Assembly (NCBI GenBank): GCA_031367505.1
Contig: JANLPY010000414.1
Location: forward strand, 1 to 64,000
Source of the DNA: JAKFWF01 sp031367505
Lineage (GTDB): Bacteria > Pseudomonadota > Alphaproteobacteria > Rhizobiales > Hyphomicrobiaceae
Length of the DNA stretch: 64,000 nucleotides
Direction of reading: 5' to 3'
Positions 54,328-63,218 of this stretch are shown here, one piece after another. Position 1 is the stretch's first letter. Every line of letters starts with the position of its first letter. Below the pieces are notes generated by a model. It did not search any database, was not told where the DNA came from, and saw only the letters and a list, made by a program, of their open reading frames with translations. The translations under genes and the position numbers were made by a program.

Positions 54328-56829
54328 ATGCTCGCTCTGTTTCGAATTCTGCTGCGACTGAGCGAACTGATCCTAGCGGTTCCGGTATGGGTCAGTCGCA
54401 CCCTGATTACAGGCGTCGTTTTCAATCCACGCCTCGGAGCACTGCGCTATGTGGTTTGGGGCACGGCGGGCTATCTCGTTTTTGCGCTTGGTCTCGTCTA
54501 CGTCGTCGCGCCCATTCGCGGGGTGGTCGGCGCCTATTTCATGTCAGATAAGCTGCGTTACGACGCCGAACGTTGGCTGGCGACCGCTGTTTATGATGTG
54601 CGCGGCAACTTCGTCGGCACGTTCGACCCACGGCTCGATAGCCGGCGCGACGTGAACTATACCGATGCCGCGATCGAAGTTGGCACTTACACCGCCAATC
54701 CCGACCACAAATCAATCCCGGTGCGCGAGGTACCTGACGACTATTGGCGATGCCTCGCCTACCACGAAGACCGCTACATCGGCACGGCGCTCAACCCCTA
54801 CGGCATCGATCTGCTGGGCGTGCTGAAAATCCCCTACTCGACGATTCGCCGTTCGATTGCGCTCAAACGCCCAAGTCTCGGCGTCGGCGGCTCGACACTG
54901 CCGATGCAATTCGCCCGCGTCATTTACAAGACGCCGCCAAGCGCCAGTGAGGGAGGGTTCACCAAGCTCAAGCGTAAAATCACTGAATGGTGGCTGGCCC
55001 CCGTCATCTACCACGAACTCACGCGCGGTGGCGACGACACGCCGCTGAAGCAGTGGGCGGCCAATCACATCTGGTTGGCGCAGCGAACGGGTGGCGCCCC
55101 GCTGCATGGCGTCGAGATGACCGCTCGCGTGCTATTTGCCAAGGAAGCCAAGGACCTGACCATTGCCGAGCAGTACGTTTTGGCGTCCGCTGTCAACAAA
55201 CCAGTGATCCTGCTCGAAGGCAACGAGAAGTTAAATGAAGTTCGGCTCGACCGCTGGCGCTATATTACGGAAGTTCGCGCGCGTACCTGCGCGGAAAAAC
55301 TAATCACAGATGAGGTCGAGCAAAAGAAGATCATCTTCGAGCTTGTCGCGATGGCGAGCGGGCCGCCCGACCCGAAGGTCAAGCCGAAGCTGCAGGAGGC
55401 GCTCGAACACTATGCGCCAACGCTCGCCCGGCGTGCACATGCGAGCCCGACAATCCGTGCGAACGCACTGATTCCGGCCGCTCGCCTCGGCATCCGCGAG
55501 GAAATGAAGCAGGCATTCGGATTCGATTGGCGCAACTATGTGCGCGGCGTGAAGACGACGTTCGACGTCATTGAGAACCTCGGGTTCCGCGAGAATGTCC
55601 GCAGCGAACTCGCCAAGCTCGACACACAATGGGGTTCCAAGCTCAATCCCGGTTGGACGCTCGACCCGACCAAGGTTGCGGCCGATCGCAGAAGCCCGCA
55701 TGTCATCGTCGTTGCGGCCAATGAAAAAGGTGAAATCGTCCGATACTACGACAGCGGAGAGAGCGCATCATACTTTGGGTCTCCAACCGCGCGTTCGTTG
55801 GAGACAGGTCAATACGAGAGCGAGCGCGAAACACGCTCGATCGCTTCGACTGGTAAGATCCTGTCGGCCATTGCCATCGCCAATGAGCACAAGGACCGCA
55901 TCGATACGCTCTACACCGACACCGAAGCGCCGGCCCAAGGCATCGACACATGCGAGAAAGGGCCAACGGGCGGCGAGGCCCACGGCCGGAAGGCGATTGT
56001 CGCATTCGCATGTTCGCTCAACCGTCCGCTCGAATGGCGAACGGCGCAGCTCGGCCAGGAGCGCATCGCCAAGTTGATCGAGATCTTTGGCTTCAACATG
56101 CCGCCCGGCGGTGGCACGGCCGCGGCGACGCCTCCTTCAACGGCCGCCGTCCGCGGCCTGATCACGGGCTCGCCGCAGCGTGTCCACCAAATGGCCGGTG
56201 TCGTGCTGGCCAGCTTGTTGGATCATGGTAGCAAGCCCGTTCGACTGCCAACTTTGGTTCGAAACTACGACTTCGTTGCTCCAGAGCATGCGGCTATGGC
56301 CGAGCGCGACCGCTCGACCGATATCGTGCCCAACAAGGTGATCAAACGGGAGGCGACGGGCCTCTTAAAAACCTTGCTGCAAGCGCCGATCTGTCATCAA
56401 GTCGGTGGCCAATCACACGGCACATTGAAGGGGTTATCTGCTTGGTGCGCCGAGCGCCGCAACGACTTGCGCTTACACTTCGCGAAAACCGGTACGTCCG
56501 TGACTGATGATATCAACAGCACCGTCGATACTTGGATCGCGGGTGGCCTGCAATTCGCCAACGGTGCTGCCTATTCCTACGTTGTTTTGGTGGGATCGGG
56601 GTCGACCTCCGATGTGTGGACGCGCAATCTGCATGCGGCCCAGGTCGGCGTGCCGTTAGCCGCAACGCTGCTGAAAGATCTTGAGGGCCATTCGAAGAAG
56701 AACCCGGCAGTAGCGTTTCTACCAGCCAAAACGATAGCGGCGACTTCTGTGGCGCAGACTATTGCGGCCACAACACCCGGCTTGACACCGGAGGCCATGA
56801 TGCGCGACCAGCTATTGCGCTCACAGTGA
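54328..56829 (+). CDS. Class A penicillin-binding protein (GT51 plus transpeptidase), PbpC-like motif
   Basis: 833 aa with one N-terminal membrane helix (LVFALGLVYVVAPIRGVVGAYF in outline). Glycosyltransferase 51 motifs: the catalytic Glu in YHEDRYIG, GIDLLGVLK, and GGSTLPMQFAR, closer to the PBP1c STL.MQ form than to STITQQ. The transpeptidase domain has STGKI (SxxK, about residue 510), SLN (SxN) and AKTGTSV (KTG). It polymerises and cross-links peptidoglycan in the periplasm. The start and the Trp/Tyr-rich leader are atypical for PBP1a. Confidence 0.88.
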   Translation: MLALFRILLRLSELILAVPVWVSRTLITGVVFNPRLGALRYVVWGTAGYLVFALGLVYVVAPIRGVVGAYFMSDKLRYDAERWLATAVYDVRGNFVGTFDPRLDSRRDVNYTDAAIEVGTYTANPDHKSIPVREVPDDYWRCLAYHEDRYIGTALNPYGIDLLGVLKIPYSTIRRSIALKRPSLGVGGSTLPMQFARVIYKTPPSASEGGFTKLKRKITEWWLAPVIYHELTRGGDDTPLKQWAANHIWLAQRTGGAPLHGVEMTARVLFAKEAKDLTIAEQYVLASAVNKPVILLEGNEKLNEVRLDRWRYITEVRARTCAEKLITDEVEQKKIIFELVAMASGPPDPKVKPKLQEALEHYAPTLARRAHASPTIRANALIPAARLGIREEMKQAFGFDWRNYVRGVKTTFDVIENLGFRENVRSELAKLDTQWGSKLNPGWTLDPTKVAADRRSPHVIVVAANEKGEIVRYYDSGESASYFGSPTARSLETGQYESERETRSIASTGKILSAIAIANEHKDRIDTLYTDTEAPAQGIDTCEKGPTGGEAHGRKAIVAFACSLNRPLEWRTAQLGQERIAKLIEIFGFNMPPGGGTAAATPPSTAAVRGLITGSPQRVHQMAGVVLASLLDHGSKPVRLPTLVRNYDFVAPEHAAMAERDRSTDIVPNKVIKREATGLLKTLLQAPICHQVGGQSHGTLKGLSAWCAERRNDLRLHFAKTGTSVTDDINSTVDTWIAGGLQFANGAAYSYVVLVGSGSTSDVWTRNLHAAQVGVPLAATLLKDLEGHSKKNPAVAFLPAKTIAATSVAQTIAATTPGLTPEAMMRDQLLRSQ

Positions 56830-56876
56830 GCAGCCCCTGTTTGGGCAATAATCGCAGTTTCGAAGAGAGACATCCA

Positions 56877-57122
56877 ATGGCAGCAGCGCTGGTTCCCCAT
56901 TTCGCCAACGACAAGGGCGCAGAGAAAATCTTCGTCGGCGTCAAAGAATTACAGTGCATGGGTGCGCGCGCGCCGTTCGATCATCCGCACGTTTTCCTTG
57001 ACATGGGCGGCGACAACCAGGTGCTGTGCCCCTACTGCTCGACACTTTATCTGCACGATCCACGGCTTAACTCGACCGAGAGCGATCCGGCCGACTGCCT
57101 CGTCATCGTGAAAGCCGCGTGA
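56877..57122 (+). CDS. CHCC zinc-finger protein (NDUFS6-like)
   Basis: 81 aa from the ATG at 56877. The zinc-binding pattern is C in LQCMG, H in FDHPHVFLD, then CPYC followed by LYLH, as in the small complex I-associated proteins. Alphaproteobacterial members are about 80 residues long. Its TGA overlaps the GTG start of the monooxygenase gene (GTGA), so they are coupled. Confidence 0.9.
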   Translation: MAAALVPHFANDKGAEKIFVGVKELQCMGARAPFDHPHVFLDMGGDNQVLCPYCSTLYLHDPRLNSTESDPADCLVIVKAA

Positions 57123-58300
57123 AACCGGGCAACGCCCTCATCGCTGGCGCCGGTATCGGCGGCATCAGTGCTGCACTGATGCTTTCCAGCATGGGGTGGC
57201 GCTGCCGCGTACTGGAACGGCGGCTGGAGGCGTCCGAAGCAGGTGCGGGTATCCAGATCGGCCCCAATGGCACGCGCATTTTGCACGAACTCGGTGTAGC
57301 CCCGGCTCTCGTCGCCACCGTTGGCCAACCTCAATCGATCCGCATGCGCGATGGCCGATCCGGAAAATTGCTTTCCCAGCTTCCGTTGGGAGATTGGATC
57401 GCCGATCGCCACGGTGCGCCCTACTGGACCGCTCACCGCGCCGACCTGCACGCCGCGCTGACCCATACACTGCGACGCAACGCAGATGCCAATATTACCC
57501 TGGGCTTTGAAATAGCGCGGATCGATGTGGCGGCAGACCGCGTGTCCGTGACGTCCAGCGATGGCCGTCACGCAACGGGCGATATCTTAATTGGCGCTGA
57601 TGGTATCAACTCGAGCGTCAGGCGCCTCACGTTCGGCGACGTTCCTTTGACGTCAAGCGGGCGCACCGCCACGCGGGCGGTCATCGCGAACGACACTGCA
57701 ATCACGCAACACCTGGGCCAGCACGTCGGAATATGGCTCGCGCCGGGTGCTCACGTGGTTCATTATCCGGTGCGCGGAGGGGCGGAAATTGCGCTCGTGG
57801 TCGTTACTCAAGATGTAGCTCGTCCACAAGGTTGGAATACGGCAATCGATGCCCGATCGATGTTGACCAAGCTAACTGGGCTGGCACCCGAGCTGCTCGC
57901 AATTGTTGAGCGGGCAACGACGTGGCGGCAATGGTCGCTGGTCACGACCCCGCGATTGCCGGCATGGTCGCGCGATCGGACGACCCTTCTTGGAGACGCG
58001 ACACAACCAATCCTGCCTTTTCTAGCCCAAGGCGCCGTAATGGCTCTAGAGGATGCCGAGGCATTGGGCAGAGCAATTGACGCGGCATTGGATTACCAGG
58101 CGGCCTTTGCAGCCTATGATGCATCACGACGCCCCCGGAAGTTGCGGGTTCAAAATGCGGCGGCTCGTAACGGCACGATCTACCACTTGAGTGGTGCGAT
58201 GGCCGCAGCTCGTAATCTCACATTGCGTACCATGCCGGCCGATCGGCTCATGGCATCCTATGACTGGCTCTATGGTTATCGGCCCGTAGCGGTCAGGTGA
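57119..58300 (+). CDS. FAD-dependent monooxygenase (salicylate hydroxylase/UbiH-like)
   Basis: 393 aa with a GTG start at 57119 that overlaps the previous stop. The GAGIGG FAD motif is at residues 10-15, the DG-type ADGINSSVR at about 160, and GDATQPILPFLAQGAVMALEDAE (in outline: GDA.QP....QGA..ALEDA) in the C-terminal half. It probably hydroxylates an aromatic acid with NAD(P)H; the exact substrate is unknown. Confidence 0.9.
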   Translation: MKPGNALIAGAGIGGISAALMLSSMGWRCRVLERRLEASEAGAGIQIGPNGTRILHELGVAPALVATVGQPQSIRMRDGRSGKLLSQLPLGDWIADRHGAPYWTAHRADLHAALTHTLRRNADANITLGFEIARIDVAADRVSVTSSDGRHATGDILIGADGINSSVRRLTFGDVPLTSSGRTATRAVIANDTAITQHLGQHVGIWLAPGAHVVHYPVRGGAEIALVVVTQDVARPQGWNTAIDARSMLTKLTGLAPELLAIVERATTWRQWSLVTTPRLPAWSRDRTTLLGDATQPILPFLAQGAVMALEDAEALGRAIDAALDYQAAFAAYDASRRPRKLRVQNAAARNGTIYHLSGAMAAARNLTLRTMPADRLMASYDWLYGYRPVAVR

Positions 58301-58315
58301 GCGCCAAGTCTTGTG

Positions 58316-58825
58316 TCAGCGTTTTACCGGTTTGTCCGTTGCTGGGTCTACTTTCTTGCCTTCACCTTCGGTCTTGAACGCACGTGCAAGCGCCTCGGCG
58401 ACCCGCACGCTATCGAGATCGTCCTTGTGAATGACATCCGATGCACCGGCCGTCATCAGCAATATTTTCCGCTGCCGATCGACTTCGCCGCTGACGACGA
58501 CAATAGGTCCTTCGTAACCTGCATGCCGCAGGAACGGGATCGTATGCGAAGAGTTGTCGTTCGGCTTCAAGTAGTCATCGAGAAAAATGATATCGGGTTT
58601 GCGCACGATCACGCAATCGAGCGCACTGCCGAGCGTCGGCGCACGCCTAATCGTCAGGTCGTAGCCGAGCATAACGTGCAGCGTCGCACGCAGGCGATCC
58701 GCATCGAACGCCTCGTCTTCAACTATCAAGACATCATCGACTTTGGGCAATGATTGACGAATTTTGGTCGCATCGCTTTTACGCGCGAGAAAATCGCCTC
58801 CGGGCCCGGAGCCACCTGCACTCAC
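58316..58825 (-). CDS. Response regulator, single receiver domain
   Basis: 169 aa with a GTG start at 58825 preceded by GGAGG five bases upstream. Receiver motifs: VLIVEDEAFD (acidic pair), IIFLDDYLK with the phosphoacceptor Asp, VVVSGEVDR (Ser/Thr) and DVIHKDDLD (Lys). The N-terminal 28 residues and the Lys/Gly-rich tail are disordered. No output domain is present, so it signals by protein contact. It is last in the GTPase-kinase operon, 86 bases after the kinase gene. Confidence 0.9.
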   Translation of the reverse strand: MSAGGSGPGGDFLARKSDATKIRQSLPKVDDVLIVEDEAFDADRLRATLHVMLGYDLTIRRAPTLGSALDCVIVRKPDIIFLDDYLKPNDNSSHTIPFLRHAGYEGPIVVVSGEVDRQRKILLMTAGASDVIHKDDLDSVRVAEALARAFKTEGEGKKVDPATDKPVKR

Positions 58826-58911
58826 TGTCGCCTCCAGATATACGGGATAGTCATATATGAGAATATCCAGAAAGCGAGAAGTGCTTTAATCGGTCAATGG
58901 GATCGCTTAGG

Positions 58912-60099
58912 TCAGCCTATAGCGACCAGTGGCCATCTCAACTTGAATGACGAGCCGCGACGCAATGCAGGATCTGACGTCAACGTGAGGGCCGCACCGC
59001 TCGTTTCAACGACTTTCCGCACTAACGCCAATCCGATTCCGCTTTGCTCACTTGATTGATTACTAGCGACAGTGCGGAATGGCTGAAAGATGGCCTCATG
59101 CCACTCTGGCGGAATTCCGGGCCCATCGTCGCTAACCTCGATTTCAAGGGCATTTTTATCGGTGCGCGCTATGACTTTAACGTGGCCCTCGGATCGATCG
59201 TGATGGCCGATTGCGTTGGCGATCAAGTTACGCAGTATGAGATCAAGGGGGGCAGTGTATGTTTGAATCCGTGGCCACAGACCTATGACCGATACCGATA
59301 TTCCGGCGGGGGTTGGCATGGACACGACAATACTTCGTATCAAAGCGTCGGTATCGACGGTTTCCAGCGCTTCAGTTTCACGGCCAATCCTGGAATAGGC
59401 GAGCAGGTCGGTCAACATGCGCGACATGCGTAGAGACTGAGTGCGTATTTGCGCAGTGTATACTTTCGGATCGGTCGCCTCCGACTGCTCAACAACGCGC
59501 TCAAGGTCGCCCGCGAGGTAGCGCATTGCACGCAGCGGCGCTTTGAGATCGTGGCTGATCACATAGGCAAATTCTGCGAGGTCGCGATTGGCTCTCGTTA
59601 ATTCGGCATTGACGGCTGCTAGCGCCCTCGATTGTTGGGCCAGTTCAGCCTCGACGATCATGCGCGCGCGAACCTGCTGGGCCAACCCAAGCTCAAGATC
59701 GCCGGTGGAAACCACCAATGCGATCAACAGCAAGAACTGCCGTTGCGGGGCGAGCCAAAAAACGTGATAGTTGTAACGTCGTCCAGCCCCTCCGGCCTGG
59801 GGTAGACCGACGTTTGGCATTTCGAAACGCACGCCCGGCTTGTCGATTAAATCGAACAAAGCATCGTCCATTCCCATGAGGGCCATGACGGAGTCCGTGA
59901 CCTTCGCTTTCGGTGGTACCAGCGCCGCCAAGTCGCCGTACCTCTTTATGGGAATGAGATCTGACGTTAGCCAGACCATCCCCATAAAGCCAAACCCTGC
60001 GAGCAGATCGCAGGTCTCGACGAGATCCTTTGCCTCACTTTGCACTTCAGCCACGGCGAGCAACAATCGCAGCAAGTTGTGCAAAGGCGTCTTTGACAT
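58912..60099 (-). CDS. Sensor histidine kinase, apparently soluble
   Basis: 395 aa from the Met at 60099, overlapping the GTPase gene by 53 bases. The H-box YVISHDLKAPLRAM carries H183, the N-box is NLIANAIGHHD, and G boxes are DDGPGIP and GIGLALV. Residues 1-130 form an unknown sensory region with no clear transmembrane helix; residues 135-180 are a coiled coil. The overlap with the GTPase reading frame points to tight co-expression. It probably phosphorylates the receiver protein encoded next. Confidence 0.88.
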   Translation of the reverse strand: MSKTPLHNLLRLLLAVAEVQSEAKDLVETCDLLAGFGFMGMVWLTSDLIPIKRYGDLAALVPPKAKVTDSVMALMGMDDALFDLIDKPGVRFEMPNVGLPQAGGAGRRYNYHVFWLAPQRQFLLLIALVVSTGDLELGLAQQVRARMIVEAELAQQSRALAAVNAELTRANRDLAEFAYVISHDLKAPLRAMRYLAGDLERVVEQSEATDPKVYTAQIRTQSLRMSRMLTDLLAYSRIGRETEALETVDTDALIRSIVVSMPTPAGISVSVIGLWPRIQTYTAPLDLILRNLIANAIGHHDRSEGHVKVIARTDKNALEIEVSDDGPGIPPEWHEAIFQPFRTVASNQSSEQSGIGLALVRKVVETSGAALTLTSDPALRRGSSFKLRWPLVAIG

Positions 60100-60553
60100 G
60101 CTCGCCGGTCTTGGCGCTGGCGAGCACGACCGGAACCTGTGCGTTGTGCAGCGCATCTGGCAATACCGGTGGTACGCCCGGCGGATCGAGCAAATCGACT
60201 TTGTTCACTACGTAAGTCAAAGGCCGCCCCGGAAACGCGTCCATGAAAGCCGTTCCCAATCGAACCGCAGCATCCAATGTGGTGGCTCGATTAACGTCCC
60301 CAACAACGAGGGCTGCATCCGCTTGACGGGCATAAACATGACGGAAGATGGTATCGCCGAAGTTGCCGTCGGTGTCCCAGACCACGAAATGGAATGGCAC
60401 GCTCGACGGCGACGGGACCACTTCATATCGATAGATATCCGTCCCGATCGTGGCTTTGTATTCACCTTCGAACTGATCGAACACAAGGCGGCGCGCTATC
60501 GAGGTTTTGCCGACCCCGATCTCTCCCAACAGCAAGATCTTTGCGATCCGCAT
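60047..60553 (-). CDS. Ras-like small GTPase
   Basis: 168 aa, a compact G domain. G1 is GEIGVGKT at residues 10-17, G2 lies in YKATIGTD (Thr), G3 is WDTDGN at 59-64, G4 is NKVD at 117-120 and G5 is SAK at about 146. In G3 the usual WDTAGQ is changed: Ala to Asp and the catalytic Gln to Asn, so its own GTP hydrolysis may be slow or need a partner. It is two bases from the end of the OmpA-like gene and overlaps the kinase gene. Confidence 0.92.
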   Translation of the reverse strand: MRIAKILLLGEIGVGKTSIARRLVFDQFEGEYKATIGTDIYRYEVVPSPSSVPFHFVVWDTDGNFGDTIFRHVYARQADAALVVGDVNRATTLDAAVRLGTAFMDAFPGRPLTYVVNKVDLLDPPGVPPVLPDALHNAQVPVVLASAKTGEHVKDAFAQLAAIVARRG

Positions 60554-60555
60554 GA

Positions 60556-62757
60556 CTACTCCGACGCTTCGCCTTCGAACCCTAGCTCGAATTCAACCCG
60601 GCGATTAGGGCTCTGCGCGCCTACGTTCGAGCTAATCTCAGCACCGGCCGGCCGGCCGATGGCGACCATCGACTGGCGCGGCACGCCGCGTTCAACAAGC
60701 AAATCGAAGATCTTCTGCGCTCTGGTCTGAGCCAGCGATGTGTTGCGTGCTTGATTGCCACGCTCATCGGTATAACCAACGACGCGCACAAACGCGCCTG
60801 CTTCGCGAATTAAGCGAGCCGCCGAATTTATCGTCAACTCCGCCCCTTGCGCATTGCGAAATTCGATGCCGTCGCCAAAGAACACCGCATTCGCTTTAAC
60901 CCACTTTTCCAAACGCTCGCGCGCAGTCGGCGGGGTGATGACCTGCACCGGAGCTGGCACGACGACCGGTGCCGGTTTTATCCCAGCCGACTGGGCAACG
61001 GCAACGGCGATCGCTGCCAACTGTTCGGCGGCGGCCCCCAACTCTTCCGCGCTCTCGGCGACATCATTTGGTGCCGCCTCGCCGTGCGCGGCCGTCGGAC
61101 CCGACGAGCCCTTGGTTAGCAACGTGGTCAGATCGGCACTTGCTGCTTTGAGTTGCTCCGATACCGCATGCATGGGAGCCGACAGAGCAGAGAGTTGCGC
61201 TATGTCCACGCCGCCACTGCCCATCCGCACTTGCAGCTTTTTCAATTCGGAGGACGCGCGCTCAATATTGGTTTTGATCGTTTGCGCTGCCGCGCGAGTT
61301 TTCCCATCGGACACGGCGAGGTCGAGCCGGTTTAATTCCGGGAGCGTTTGCTCCACGCGACGGCTGGCCCGTGTCAGGGTCCGTCGTAGAGACGCCCGAA
61401 GAACCTCACCTTCGAAGCCGGCCAGATTGCGCCGGAAGGTCGTCAGTTGTGGCTCTAACTCGGCTGTCTGATTGGGAAGAACCGTCAATCTGTCGTTGAT
61501 TGTTGAGTCGGGCAGTGCACTGCGCAAGCGGTCGATGACATCGCTTTTGGTCGAAGTGGTTGGCACCAGCCCGGTGAGCGAAACTTCGCGTCCACGCGCC
61601 GTTACATCAAGCTGCGTCGGATAGCCGGTCAACTGCGACGAAGCCGAAATCAATTGCGTGGCAATGTCGCGAACGCGCGCCGTCTCGTAACTGCTGTAAT
61701 AGCTCCAGCCGGCAAACAGTACCAACGGCAAGCCGGCCATGATCGCGAGCGCCTTGAGAGGGTTAAATCCCAACCCCGCAGCAGCTGAAATCGCCTCGTG
61801 GCGTTCTGCCAGGCGTTGCTTCAAGAGCTTTGCGAATGGCACCAAGAAATCCGTTGGCAAATTGGCGGAGTCGCCTGCAAGCACCTTCTGGTTTTCCTCG
61901 ATCAACCTTAGAAAGGCCTCGTCCAGTATCGCTTCAACTCCAGGAGGCGGCGATCCTTGGCACTTTGCGGCAAGTAAGCAAGTCGAAGATGAGCGCAAGT
62001 ACATCTGATAATCGTCGAGCGCAAACGTGCGCAGGTTGCCACCATTGTCCTTGAGTGCCTGCGCGGCAAAATCGTTGATCGCAGCCAGCACGCCACTTAA
62101 ATGTATGTCACTATTGGACGGCACGCCGGCGCCTTGCGGACCCTCAGGCCAATGTTGCATGAGCTCTCCCGATCCGCGCCTGATCAAGAACAGCTCTGCT
62201 ACTTCAAGCGGTTGGGCTTCGGCCAACGCCAAATCCGCCACCGAGTGCCCGGTCATCCAACTTCGCAGACGCAGCATCACCGGATTGGAACCGCCAGAGA
62301 GCCGGCGATTGATTTGGTCGGTCAAATCCTTCATGGCGCTGGCAATGTAAGCCTTCACCAAACGGCCGGTGATCGGGTACAGCGCCTCGACCATCTCGTC
62401 TTGGCTATTGCGTAGCTCGGTCTTGATCGTTTTGACGACAAGTGGTGCCATGGCGCGCGACAACTGATCGTGCCGCTCCACCTCTGCCTGACGCAGCGCG
62501 CCATCAAGTACCGCCGCAACGCTCGATCTAAACCGCTCTTCGGAGCCCGTTCGCTCGAACAACCCCTCGACACGCCGGGTCAGTTCCACACGGCTCGCGG
62601 CCTCCGCTGCCACAGACGCTTGCAGGGCCTGAGCGAGTTCCTCGCGGCTCGCCTGCTCGGCAGCAGCGACTTTGGCGACGCGCCCCTGCAGCTCCGCTAG
62701 CGTCGCATTCTCCCGATCGAACAATAACTCTTTGAGGCGACTTACATTTTGCGACAT
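60556..62757 (-). CDS. Membrane protein with Roadblock/longin-like, BON-like and OmpA domains
   Basis: 733 aa. Residues 1-120 are coiled coil. Residues about 185-300 (VAELFLIRRGSGELM, LSGVLAAINDFAAQAL, LAAKCQGSPPPGVEAILDEAF) have the order and spacing expected of a Roadblock/longin-type domain that binds small GTPases. One transmembrane helix is at 335-355 (ALAIMAGLPLVLFAGW). A BON-like segment (QLDVTARGREVSLTGLVP) is at 380-430, then helices, then an OmpA/MotB domain at about 610-728 (RVVGYTDERGN, ARAQKIFDLLVERGV). The OmpA part lies in the periplasm and should bind peptidoglycan. Confidence 0.82.
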   Translation of the reverse strand: MSQNVSRLKELLFDRENATLAELQGRVAKVAAAEQASREELAQALQASVAAEAASRVELTRRVEGLFERTGSEERFRSSVAAVLDGALRQAEVERHDQLSRAMAPLVVKTIKTELRNSQDEMVEALYPITGRLVKAYIASAMKDLTDQINRRLSGGSNPVMLRLRSWMTGHSVADLALAEAQPLEVAELFLIRRGSGELMQHWPEGPQGAGVPSNSDIHLSGVLAAINDFAAQALKDNGGNLRTFALDDYQMYLRSSSTCLLAAKCQGSPPPGVEAILDEAFLRLIEENQKVLAGDSANLPTDFLVPFAKLLKQRLAERHEAISAAAGLGFNPLKALAIMAGLPLVLFAGWSYYSSYETARVRDIATQLISASSQLTGYPTQLDVTARGREVSLTGLVPTTSTKSDVIDRLRSALPDSTINDRLTVLPNQTAELEPQLTTFRRNLAGFEGEVLRASLRRTLTRASRRVEQTLPELNRLDLAVSDGKTRAAAQTIKTNIERASSELKKLQVRMGSGGVDIAQLSALSAPMHAVSEQLKAASADLTTLLTKGSSGPTAAHGEAAPNDVAESAEELGAAAEQLAAIAVAVAQSAGIKPAPVVVPAPVQVITPPTARERLEKWVKANAVFFGDGIEFRNAQGAELTINSAARLIREAGAFVRVVGYTDERGNQARNTSLAQTRAQKIFDLLVERGVPRQSMVAIGRPAGAEISSNVGAQSPNRRVEFELGFEGEASE

Positions 62758-62771
62758 GATCTACTCGAACT

Positions 62772-63080
62772 TCACGGTCGCGGGATTCGGCGAACATGTT
62801 CGCCGAGATCCTGGATACCACGGGCTAATTCATCGAACGTACTGCGGCGCTCTGCCTGGCTTTCACCAGCGAAAGCATCGAGCCTAGCTTGCAAAGCATC
62901 GAGACGACGATGCACTTCGGATTCGAGGTCTCTGATCCGGACCTCGAGTTGACTGGCCCGCTGGTCGTGTTCGCGCTGGAACTCGCCGAACAGAAGATCG
63001 CGGATCTGTTCCATTTTCTCGTCGGCGACATCGCGGTTCGCGCCGTCACTCTTGGCTTCACCGATTGTCATCGCATTCAT
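62772..63080 (-). CDS. Small coiled-coil protein, first gene of the GTPase operon
   Basis: 102 aa, Glu/Arg/Asp-rich and almost entirely heptad-like (LEVRIRDLESEVHRRLDAL in part). There is no signal peptide or membrane helix. I do not recognise a family. Its stop is 14 bases before the OmpA-like gene, whose N-terminus is also coiled coil, so the two may interact. Confidence 0.72.
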   Translation of the reverse strand: MNAMTIGEAKSDGANRDVADEKMEQIRDLLFGEFQREHDQRASQLEVRIRDLESEVHRRLDALQARLDAFAGESQAERRSTFDELARGIQDLGEHVRRIPRP

Positions 63081-63218
63081 GGCATGTGCCGTCCGATTTC
63101 AACTGTCTGCATTAAGTGCAAATATGCAGCCTTATTACAACCTTATGTTCAAGCCCCAAAATCGGCAGAAGCCCAAACTTAACGAGTAGTTGCGTATACT
63201 CTTGCCGCCCCCGCGCTG

